Source of the DNA: an uncultured Bacteroidales bacterium
GTDB taxonomy: Bacteria > Bacteroidota > Bacteroidia > Bacteroidales > Paludibacteraceae
Assembly (NCBI GenBank): GCA_937891975.1
Contig: CALAUA010000015.1
Span: 62,001 to 126,000, forward strand
Direction: 5' to 3'
DNA length: 64,000 bases
Both the position numbers and the translations under genes were made by a program. Shown piece after piece: positions 41,017 to 48,452 of the stretch (positions are counted from its first letter, which is position 1; the number at the start of each line of letters is the position of its first letter). The notes beneath the pieces are model-generated. The model was not told the DNA's origin. It saw nothing but the letters and a program-made list of their open reading frames with translations, and did no database searches.

Positions 41017-41720
41017 TCAAATTATTTGTACTTCCACAGCCAACAAGTCTGCAATTATAAACTTAACTTTATTACTATCAGGAGATACACAATAACAGTA
41101 TCGGTTTTCTTGAATTGTAATCCATTGACTCAAAAAGGAACATGCGTTATTGTTCTCTGGAATAAGTACAAAATTATTCAACAAACTACGACTTCCTACT
41201 TCTGGCAGTATATCTCCAACATATGGCTTAAAGAATAATTGTTTTTGTACATCAGACATCTCTTGCAATAACCACATAGATACATTGCATTGATTATCCC
41301 ATGAAATTGCATCATTCTCATATGCTAAATGCCCCCAAGCCAATTTATGTATAACTTTTTTGAATCTATCTTTTTCGTAATCATATATAGTAACTCCCCC
41401 GAAATCTCTTATTTGTGGGGCTATACGCTCTTGCAATTTAGGCGAGTGCAAAAGAGTCTTGCGGGTTTTCTCTCTTTGGATTTTATGAGGATCTACGGTA
41501 TTCTCCTTTATACAATAATAAAACAAGAGACATATTCTTCATCTATAGAGAACTCATAATTGCATTTATGACAGCAAGGAACGACTGGCATGTTTTGTGG
41601 ATATGGTTGATTGAGGAAACACCGAGATGGTACATGGTCTTCGGTCTCAGCGAAATCACCACAATATGCACAACAATTGTTTAGTCTGTCATCTGCATAA
41701 TATGTCTTATTCGAATTCAT
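41017..41720 (-). pseudogene. HNH endonuclease gene with a frameshift
   Basis: The 5' part (41720-41508) encodes about 70 residues with CCAYCGDFAETEDHVPSRCFL and VVPCCHKCNYEFSIDEEYVSC, an HNH/zinc-type nuclease core (CxxC...DHVP...CxxC-N). It then hits a stop. The family-like continuation (YYCIKENTVDPHKIQREK, followed by RKTLLHSPKLQERI) is in the -1 frame, readable to 41017, and would add about 165 residues. The switch falls in the T-rich CTTGTTTTATTATTG near 41524. It could be a true inactivating indel, an assembly error, or less likely programmed frameshifting. It lies between the caspase-like gene and the second methyltransferase. If intact it would be a nuclease of about 235 residues. Confidence 0.62.
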
Positions 41721-41781
41721 TGCATTTAAGAGTTTTTATAATTTTTGTACTAATCATTGACCGCTATAATTTCAAAGTAGA

Positions 41782-42423
41782 TTATCTTATAATCATGTCT
41801 TTTTGCAGGTAGAATAGTACATCTGCTATTTTACGATAATGTTCTTTATCTTTATGTTGGGTTAAACAGTTGACAATTTCTCTGCTGACTTGAAATTTGA
41901 ATCTATCTCGGAATAAAGAATAGTCATTAATCGTTTCTAAAGAAATACTATTACATAAAGCATTGACAAGAGCATTATTGTAAATGTCTATATCGTCTCT
42001 CGAGAAATCTTCTATCGTTGTTTTATGTAGATTTTTCCAATGACGTGCATCATCCAAACTTGTAGGCATTTTGCCAAATCCAATAGCATTGGTTAATTTG
42101 TATTTCTTAATAAATTCTGCAGAGTTACAAGCTAATAAAAAGAGTCGTTTATTAGCCAATAACATTACATTCGCTTTGCCAAATAATTCTGTTTCATCAC
42201 TACCGCTTGCAAACAAACTATCACTTGTTCCATGTCCTAAAAACAGAACCGTATCCGCTTTCTCAACTGCATTATAAATCTCCTCTATAGTGTCATCTTC
42301 GCTATCTACATCATATCCTATTTGAACTGCAAATAAGGTTGCGTTAATATGATCACACAAACTCTGTAAGAAGTCAGTTGTATGATCTCTTTCCAAAGAA
42401 TATATGCATACTATTTTACTCAT
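41782..42423 (-). CDS. caspase/CHAT-like protein, putative effector
   Basis: 213 residues, soluble, no signal peptide. The core TVLFLGHGTSDSLF (His at about residue 80) and LFLLACNSAEFIKKY (Cys at about residue 110), separated by about 30 residues, fit the His-Cys dyad of the caspase/CHAT (clan CD) fold: a strand ending in GHG and a strand ending in AC. A following IGFGKMPTS could be the next strand. The C-terminal about 70 residues are helical. It starts 8 bases inside the receiver gene, so the two are translationally coupled, which suggests the receiver controls it. Caspase-like proteases act as death effectors in several bacterial defence systems. That role here is inference. Confidence 0.62.
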   Translation of the reverse strand: MSKIVCIYSLERDHTTDFLQSLCDHINATLFAVQIGYDVDSEDDTIEEIYNAVEKADTVLFLGHGTSDSLFASGSDETELFGKANVMLLANKRLFLLACNSAEFIKKYKLTNAIGFGKMPTSLDDARHWKNLHKTTIEDFSRDDIDIYNNALVNALCNSISLETINDYSLFRDRFKFQVSREIVNCLTQHKDKEHYRKIADVLFYLQKDMIIR

Positions 42424-43102
42424 GGTTTACAGTGGTAAGGTAAGCTATAGTTTGGGACAGTATCATATCTATCCATTCTTTCGATCTAGAGTCTGAATTT
42501 TTTTCTATGATATCAGCAATCTCACCTAAAGTTTTTCCTTTGAATTCAGGATAACAAGATTGAAAGACTACATTTTCGTTTGAACGTAACAATTGCATGA
42601 GACTTTGTTTAAAAAAATCATTTTGCTCGGTCCGTAAATATTTAATGAGTTCATCTCTATAATCTGTTCTATCGATGCAATTAATAATTTGAGCTTCTAT
42701 CAACTTATTAATTCCTTCTACAAGTTCTTCAATTGTTGCATTTTTATGTTCTTTTCCTACAACATATGTAATCACCTTATTCCAATTCCCAGAATAGATA
42801 AAGAAATTTAGTTTTGGACGCATTTCACGTATCATATGAACCACATTCAGACCCGTAAATTCATCACATTCCAAATCAAAATCTGTTAACGCTACATCTA
42901 TATGTTTGGAGAAAATTCGTTGCCTTATTTCTTCCTTTAATTTTGTTTCATCTAAATCCTCTGAATTTTCTTTTTTTAATTCTGCAGCAGAAGTACGTAT
43001 TGGAATAAAATCGAAATCAAACTCCTGACCAAATTGTGCTTTAATACCATTAATGACTGCTGTTTGTGATTTGTCATCAATTATCAATATACATTTTTTC
43101 AT
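42416..43102 (-). CDS. receiver (REC) domain protein
   Basis: 228 residues. The receiver signature is at the N-terminus: KKCILIIDDKSQT with the acidic pair, then DVALTDFDLECDEFTGLNVV with the phospho-acceptor Asp (about residue 75), FFIYSGNWNKVI with the Ser/Thr position, and a later Lys-rich segment (VVGKEHKNATIEELVEGINKL). The first about 70 residues contain an acidic insert (ELKKENSEDLDETKLK). The C-terminal about 100 residues are helical (NDFFKQSLMQLLRSNENVVF, FKGKTLGEIADIIEKNS) with no DNA-binding output domain, so it is not a classical transcription regulator. It lies 12 bases after the GHKL gene, its likely kinase, and overlaps the caspase-like gene. Confidence 0.78.
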   Translation of the reverse strand: MKKCILIIDDKSQTAVINGIKAQFGQEFDFDFIPIRTSAAELKKENSEDLDETKLKEEIRQRIFSKHIDVALTDFDLECDEFTGLNVVHMIREMRPKLNFFIYSGNWNKVITYVVGKEHKNATIEELVEGINKLIEAQIINCIDRTDYRDELIKYLRTEQNDFFKQSLMQLLRSNENVVFQSCYPEFKGKTLGEIADIIEKNSDSRSKEWIDMILSQTIAYLTTVNHE

Positions 43103-43114
43103 TGCTATAGTGAT

Positions 43115-45670
43115 TTATTTAAAAGTTAAGCGGAAAGTAGCACCCGTATCGAAATATAATCCATTTCCAACAAATTCAATATTGCCATTAATACTATCTT
43201 TCATACGTTCACGAATTGTACTTAATCCTATGCCAGATCCTCCTCTACGATTAGTGATTCCTTCCTCAAAAATACTCTCTGAAGTGAAAGTGTTCAAATC
43301 TACTCCTTTACCATTGTCAGTAAAGTCAACAATGTATGTTCTGCCATCTCTAGAAAAGTCTACTCGTATTTCTGTTGCACCTGCTTTATCTGAATTACTC
43401 TTAAGATTATCCAAAACTATAGACAAATCCAAAACAGGAATTTTTTTCTCAAGAGGCTCTACTATGGTTGAATAATATTGTATCTTTAGATCTTTGTAAT
43501 TTGCAAAATACTCCTCAATAAATGTTTGAATATCTACCAAATTAGACTGAGCTAATAAAGTTAAGTCTGCTTTTGTAATTAATTTTGAAAGTTTATTTAT
43601 TTTTCCTGTATGATATTCCAATTCATCTAAAGATGTTCTTAAATCATGTATATTATTATTCTCCCATTGATTTTTAGCTGTTTTAATCACACTTATAGCA
43701 TCATTTGACGAAATTAATATAACATGCATTAAGTCACGAACCTCTTTTGATGTGTTTTGGGTAGCCTGAAGATATTTGTTTTTTTGAATTTGAGCATCTA
43801 AGTTCTTTTCTGCCTCTTTACGTTTTTTTTCTGCTTCTTCTTTTAGTCGTTCAGCTTGTGCTACTCGTTCATCAGCATCCTTTTTTGTATTTTCAATCTC
43901 ACTATCTTTTTCTTCAAGTTGTTTTTGAATAAGTTCTATGATACGAGTTTGTTCTTCAATCGTTTTCTTAAAAGCCTGAATTTCGATTATCGCTTTTGAT
44001 GTGGCTTCATTAGTTGTATATTTTGAAAAAGCAGACAATTGTTTTTCGAGTTCTTCACTTTCAGTTGCCTTTTTTCGTAATATTTGTGCTAGTAATTCTC
44101 CAGATATTTTCCTATTTTCGAAATCAGCTAATAATTGTTCAAATTCTTTTTCGGCAATGGCTTTCTCTTCCGCTATTTTTGATTCAATGAGAGTTTCGTT
44201 TATGTACAGCTCAACAACTTTTTTAGGAGTTGCACCAATTATAGAATGTATACTTTCGTAAATTCTATTTTGTTTGATGTTATTATCTTCTTGATATCTT
44301 AAGTTATCCTCTGTTAATTCTCCTTTTATGATTTTTCTTTCTATTTCAGAAATCTTATTTCTATCTTCGTCAGGGATACTATCCCAATTTAATCCATCAA
44401 CAATATATCGCTCTAATCTTCTTAAAACCTTATAAAAAACTCCTTGTTTTCTATCTGTTAACAATATATAGTTATCATTTTTTACAACACCTTCGCGGCT
44501 AGATATTATTTGAAATGCATTATCGGTATCTAAAATTTCTATTTGCCCTACCAAATCGCGAGCACTAATAAAACGTGCATAACCTTGAATTCGTCTTTGC
44601 TCTAATTTTAACCAATCATCTCCTTCTTCACCGTAAGGTGGGATACGAAATCCATTCAAGAATAAAAATATCGAACCATAATCAACGGAGCGAATTCCCG
44701 TTTGTTTAGTAAAAAAGGCTTTTGCATAAGTATTAAGGAAGTACAAAGTAATTTTAAAGTCCTTTATTGCAGGGTAGTAATCTGAATATTCTTTTATCCA
44801 ATATATTACTTCTCCCTTATCTTTCAATGTAGTAAGTATTTGTGTGCCATTTTCGATAGTGGTACATTCAATACTTGTGGTTTTAAAATCAAGTTTTCTA
44901 AAAATAGTGTTTTCTATTTTCCCAATAAACTGATCAACTTCTTCTTTACAAGCATTCTCGAATTTAAATTCATCGGCATTTAAGTATATACCGAAGTCAT
45001 TTTTTTCGAAAGCTTGATTAGGGTTAATGAGCTTTTCAAGATATTTCTTTAAATTAGTTAGTTTGTCTGTTATCCAATTGTCTACACTATAAGTTACCCA
45101 ATTACTTCTTAATTTGATAATCTCTAATATTACACCGTGTTCAAAAGGAGTAAACCCTCTTTGGAGTAATTCGCTACTAGATATTATTTCATAATCTAAT
45201 GCTATTGATTGTATTTCTGTTGCTTGATTGTCTATTTCAAATTTTTCCCAATCAATTCTCAACACAACATATTCTTCTCCACTTTTTTTTGAGTATAAGT
45301 TAAGGTATTTTCCCAATCGATCACAAGAGAAACGGCCAACTCCTTTGGCTCCTGCCATCATACGATTATATTGCCTATTATTTGCTTTTTTTTCAGAATA
45401 GGCAATATTGAGCCACTTATCACGAATGTCAGTAAGACCCATTCCCACGCCATCATCTTGAATGATTAATCGAGATGTCTTCTCAGAATATCCTTCTACA
45501 TAGCTATCGTCATTTTGTTTGAGGTTGCAGAACGAAATATCAACCCTCTTTGCGTCTGCGTCAAAAGAGTTTTTGACTAATTCAAGTATAGCAATATTAT
45601 CATCATTGATAAGATCCTTACCAATAATGCTTTTAATCTGAACATTGGTTTTAAAATGCAATTGTTCCAT
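43115..45670 (-). CDS. double GHKL ATPase: MORC/Hsp90-like front, histidine-kinase-like rear
   Basis: 851 residues. Front part: GHKL motifs ILELVKNSFDADA (about residue 30), IIQDDGVGMGLTDI, and GAKGVGRFSCDRLG, followed by an S5-like segment (GSIFLFLNGFRIPPYGEEGDDW) as in MORC/MutL-type ATPases. Middle: a long coiled coil (about residues 500-650). Rear: a candidate H box (RDLMHVILISSNDAI), then N box VLDNLKSNSDKAGA, G1 VDFTDNGKGVD and G2 RRGGSGIGLSTIRERM, a complete histidine-kinase ATPase. Two ATPase units in one chain, with a receiver gene 12 bases downstream, suggest a sensor that passes a signal by phosphotransfer. GHKL-S5 proteins have been described near restriction systems. No membrane segment, so sensing is cytoplasmic. 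It begins one base after the methyltransferase stop. Confidence 0.83.
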   Translation of the reverse strand: MEQLHFKTNVQIKSIIGKDLINDDNIAILELVKNSFDADAKRVDISFCNLKQNDDSYVEGYSEKTSRLIIQDDGVGMGLTDIRDKWLNIAYSEKKANNRQYNRMMAGAKGVGRFSCDRLGKYLNLYSKKSGEEYVVLRIDWEKFEIDNQATEIQSIALDYEIISSSELLQRGFTPFEHGVILEIIKLRSNWVTYSVDNWITDKLTNLKKYLEKLINPNQAFEKNDFGIYLNADEFKFENACKEEVDQFIGKIENTIFRKLDFKTTSIECTTIENGTQILTTLKDKGEVIYWIKEYSDYYPAIKDFKITLYFLNTYAKAFFTKQTGIRSVDYGSIFLFLNGFRIPPYGEEGDDWLKLEQRRIQGYARFISARDLVGQIEILDTDNAFQIISSREGVVKNDNYILLTDRKQGVFYKVLRRLERYIVDGLNWDSIPDEDRNKISEIERKIIKGELTEDNLRYQEDNNIKQNRIYESIHSIIGATPKKVVELYINETLIESKIAEEKAIAEKEFEQLLADFENRKISGELLAQILRKKATESEELEKQLSAFSKYTTNEATSKAIIEIQAFKKTIEEQTRIIELIQKQLEEKDSEIENTKKDADERVAQAERLKEEAEKKRKEAEKNLDAQIQKNKYLQATQNTSKEVRDLMHVILISSNDAISVIKTAKNQWENNNIHDLRTSLDELEYHTGKINKLSKLITKADLTLLAQSNLVDIQTFIEEYFANYKDLKIQYYSTIVEPLEKKIPVLDLSIVLDNLKSNSDKAGATEIRVDFSRDGRTYIVDFTDNGKGVDLNTFTSESIFEEGITNRRGGSGIGLSTIRERMKDSINGNIEFVGNGLYFDTGATFRLTFK

Positions 45671-45671
45671 A

Positions 45672-46886
45672 TTACAACATTTTCAATAATACAACACCTG
45701 CCAACTCTGCAAAGAGAGGTGGAATAGCATTGCCGACTTGTGTGCATCGTGGTACTTCTAATTTGCGCATTTGTCCACCAGTGGTGTATTTCTTTTTGAA
45801 CTGATACCAATCCGGAAAAGATTGAATACGAGCGCACTCGCGCACGGTCATAATGCGAGGTTCACAGTAGTGTAAATAATCATCTGGCTGTCCAGTGATA
45901 GTAGGAGATACAGTATGAGGATCAAGAACTGTGATACCACGCTGCAGAATCCCCCAAGGCTCACGAGCCTTACCGTCAATACGTTTCCCCCTAATTGGAT
46001 ATTCTGCTAACAAACGATTGTAACATGCTAATTTTCCTGCAGTATGTTTAGCAAAAGCATGGCTATCGGCAGCATCACCCTCTATAAACTGTTCGCCTCG
46101 TAAATATTGCTGATAAGCAGATAAGACAGGACCGTATTTGCCTGCCATAAATCCCTTGCGATCACACGAAGGAGTTTCTCCGTAACTGCGTAATAAGTCA
46201 GAAATAGCCTCCTCTAATGTCGTAGTTATTGATAGGTTTTTCTTCTTTAAGAAGGATTTTCTCTTGTCTTTAAGAAGAGTCTCAAACTCAGAGGCGCTGC
46301 GGTTTAATTCTTTCTGAATTCCAACTAGAATGAAACGTTTACGACGTTGTGGAACTCCATACTCAGAAAAGTCGATTATATGTGGACACACATCATATCC
46401 CAATTTTTCCAACTCTTCTACTACTATCTGAGAATAAGGACGCGTGTTGTCATTCTTATTTTTCTTGAAAGCATATGTAAAGCCTTTTACGTTCTCAAAG
46501 AGAATCATTTTGGGTTTGACAAGCTCAATGAACTTAATATACGAAAAAACAAGCTGATTGCGTATATCATCTGCTACACGTTTGCCTGCCATAGAGAAAC
46601 CTTGACAAGGTGGACCACCTGCGACGAGATCAACTGTACCTTGTAAAGCTTTTAATTGGTCTGAATATTTTTCAAGCACCTCATTGATGTCATGTGCCGT
46701 TTTAGGTAACCAATCTGGCCAATCAAAGTGCTTTTTGCTTTCTATAAGGTTGTGGCGCAATGTTTCAAATGCGAATTCATTCTTCTCTATGGCAAACAAA
46801 CCGTGCCAGCCTGCCTGATACAAGCCTAAACTAAGTCCTCCGCATCCTGCGAAAAGATCAATAACGGTATGTTTATTTTTCTTCAT
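45672..46886 (-). CDS. C5-cytosine DNA methyltransferase 1, first gene of the defence operon
   Basis: 404 residues from the ATG at 46886 (MKKNKHTV); an ATG at 46913 would add nine residues. Motif I VIDLFAGCGGLSLGLYQAGW, motif IV VAGGPPCQGFSMAGKR with the catalytic Cys, motif VI ILFENVKGF, motif VIII VPQRRKRFILVGI, and the C-terminal MTVRECARIQSFPDWY and QVGNAIPPLFAEL are all present. It methylates C5 of cytosine in a DNA site that cannot be inferred. A strong promoter (46925-46955) lies just upstream and probably drives the whole ten-gene operon. It is separated from the second C5 methyltransferase by the GHKL-receiver-caspase-HNH genes. Confidence 0.93.
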   Translation of the reverse strand: MKKNKHTVIDLFAGCGGLSLGLYQAGWHGLFAIEKNEFAFETLRHNLIESKKHFDWPDWLPKTAHDINEVLEKYSDQLKALQGTVDLVAGGPPCQGFSMAGKRVADDIRNQLVFSYIKFIELVKPKMILFENVKGFTYAFKKNKNDNTRPYSQIVVEELEKLGYDVCPHIIDFSEYGVPQRRKRFILVGIQKELNRSASEFETLLKDKRKSFLKKKNLSITTTLEEAISDLLRSYGETPSCDRKGFMAGKYGPVLSAYQQYLRGEQFIEGDAADSHAFAKHTAGKLACYNRLLAEYPIRGKRIDGKAREPWGILQRGITVLDPHTVSPTITGQPDDYLHYCEPRIMTVRECARIQSFPDWYQFKKKYTTGGQMRKLEVPRCTQVGNAIPPLFAELAGVVLLKML

Positions 46887-46924
46887 ATTCAGCTTCCCAA
46901 TTAAAAAAGACATATTTTAGCGCG

Positions 46925-46955
46925 CAAAGATACAACTTTTTTTGCATATATGCAA
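46925..46955 (-). promoter_or_regulatory. promoter for the defence operon
   Basis: Minus-strand TATCTTTG (46932-46925) with TTG 20 bases upstream (46955-46953). Best promoter match ahead of the ten minus-strand genes. Confidence 0.74.
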
Positions 46956-46993
46956 ATAATACCGCTATTTTCTGAAAAAATGGCGGTGTTATT

Positions 46994-47136
46994 GGTGTCG
47001 GCTGCGCCGAGGTTGTGTGCGCGGAGCGCAGGTAGTGTCACGTAGTGAGGGTGTGCGCCTTCGGCGGGTGGAGGGGAATATAGATCGGCTGCGCCTGTAG
47101 ATCGCTCGCTATGCTCGCTGTAGATGGTAGATCGGG
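46994..47136. repeat. mini-hairpin arrays (families C and B)
   Basis: 46994-47076: GTGT/GGTAG linkers with hairpins CGGC-TGC-GCCG, GCGC-GGA-GCGC, CAC-GTA-GTG and CGCC-TTC-GGCG. 47080-47136: TAGATC linkers with GGC-TGC-GCC and a GCTCGCTATGCTCGC hairpin-like unit. Loops are three bases in most. Confidence 0.72.
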
Positions 47137-47441
47137 CTACACCCTTGGAGAGGGAATCGGGAGACGCGAGAGGGGAGACTATCGAGCGCTAGACGGATGG
47201 TGGGGTGGAGAGGGGGATAGTCAATCTTAACAAACAGCACATTTCCTAATTCGGAGTTCTTAGGTCGTTCCTTGGTTCATCCTTGGTTCGTCCTTGGTTT
47301 TTAGCCCGAGAGAGAAAGAGAAGGTACTAAGGGCAGGAATCTTAAGAAAAGTGATTTTAGTTTACCCCCGCTCCCTTCCTAAAGGGAGGGGAGAATGAAG
47401 CCGCTCATAAATCCTTACCCCAATGAAAATGACATAGCGAA

Positions 47442-48413
47442 TTAGCGCAAGAGGATATATGCCAATGAACCTGCACTGATGACCAACCAGAGGAGAATGC
47501 CTTGCAGCAGAGGGCGGATACCGACAGACTTAATCGTATCAATAGAAAGCGATGCGCCGATGAAGAACATCGTAATCACAAGTCCCTTACGCGCAATACC
47601 ATAGATGAATTGTCCTACTTGTGGAATATCAGTAAGTACATAGGTATTCAACAACATAGCAACAATAAAAAACAAGATAAACCATGGGATGCTAATCTTC
47701 TTGCCTTCGCTGCGGAAGATAACCGCTGTCAGTAGTGCTAAAGGGATAATCCACAATGCACGGGTGAGTTTGATAGTGGTAGCCACTTGCAGTGCCTCTT
47801 CGCCATACGCTGCGCCTGCGCCTACCACAGAACTAGTATCATGGATAGCGATAGCAGCCCATGTGCCGAACTCCTGTTGCGTCATGCCCAGCCAATGTCC
47901 CAACGCAGGAAAAAGGAAGAGAGCGATAGCGTTGAGGATGAAAATAGTGGCGAGTGCCATAGACATATCGCTGTCCTTCGCCTTAATGATAGGCCCTACT
48001 GCTGCGATAGCACTGCCTCCGCAGATAGCCGTACCCGAACTGATGAGATAGGCGGTATTGCGGTTGACCTTCAGCAGTTTGCAGCCGATGAGCATACCAA
48101 TCAGGAGTGTGCCGAAAACCGAAACGATAGTAAACAACATACCCTCTTTGCCCGATGCCAACGAAGCATGCAGGTTCATGCCAAAGCCCAAACCGATGAC
48201 GGAATACTGAAGCAGTTTCTTAGACACATTCTTGTTGAAAGTGGGATATGCCTGTCCGCAAGTGAGTGCGAAAACAAGACCGAGAAACAATGCCACAGGT
48301 GGAGTAACCCATGAGGACAGTACCGCCAAGGCGGGGATATAATCGCACAAAAGGCAGAGGGTGAGTATTGATAGCAGGGCAATGTAGATGGGTTTGTTGT
48401 AGGTGCGGAGCAT
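47442..48413 (-). CDS. YeiH/UPF0324-family membrane transporter
   Basis: 323 residues with about ten hydrophobic segments, matching the YeiH family of putative anion (possibly sulfate or sulfonate) exporters. Characteristic pieces are PPVALFLGLVFAL, LLQYSVIGLGFGMNL, LISSGTAICGGSAIAAVGP, WAAIAIHDTSSVVGAGAAYG and KGLVITMFFIGASLS. The substrate has not been established for the family. A palindromic repeat (GCCC TTAC GGGC) lies just upstream, between it and the FAD gene. No obvious promoter is seen, and it may be read from the FAD gene 39 bases upstream. Confidence 0.9.
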   Translation of the reverse strand: MLRTYNKPIYIALLSILTLCLLCDYIPALAVLSSWVTPPVALFLGLVFALTCGQAYPTFNKNVSKKLLQYSVIGLGFGMNLHASLASGKEGMLFTIVSVFGTLLIGMLIGCKLLKVNRNTAYLISSGTAICGGSAIAAVGPIIKAKDSDMSMALATIFILNAIALFLFPALGHWLGMTQQEFGTWAAIAIHDTSSVVGAGAAYGEEALQVATTIKLTRALWIIPLALLTAVIFRSEGKKISIPWFILFFIVAMLLNTYVLTDIPQVGQFIYGIARKGLVITMFFIGASLSIDTIKSVGIRPLLQGILLWLVISAGSLAYILLR

Positions 48414-48452
48414 ATGTTTTAGTGTTTAGTGAACGCCCTTACGGGCTGCTGT

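Larger units (their letters stand above)
46914..47441. other. repeat-rich boundary of the defence island
   Basis: 528 bases without a gene. Contents: the operon promoter, family C and B mini-hairpin arrays (46994-47136), GGGAATCGGGAGAC-type words, a segment (47223-47358) related to 16140-16268, and a CTCCCTT/AAGGGAGG hairpin (47366-47390). GC content rises sharply from the island into this zone. Confidence 0.65.

Noticed and set aside
41508..41530. Programmed -1 frameshifting in the HNH gene
   Set aside because: The site does not form a standard slippery heptamer and no stimulating structure is evident; a plain indel or sequence error is simpler.
32919..46913. The island as a prophage or conjugative element
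   Set aside because: No integrase, capsid, portal, relaxase or transfer gene is present, and no attachment repeats are seen at the only nearby tRNA (5808).
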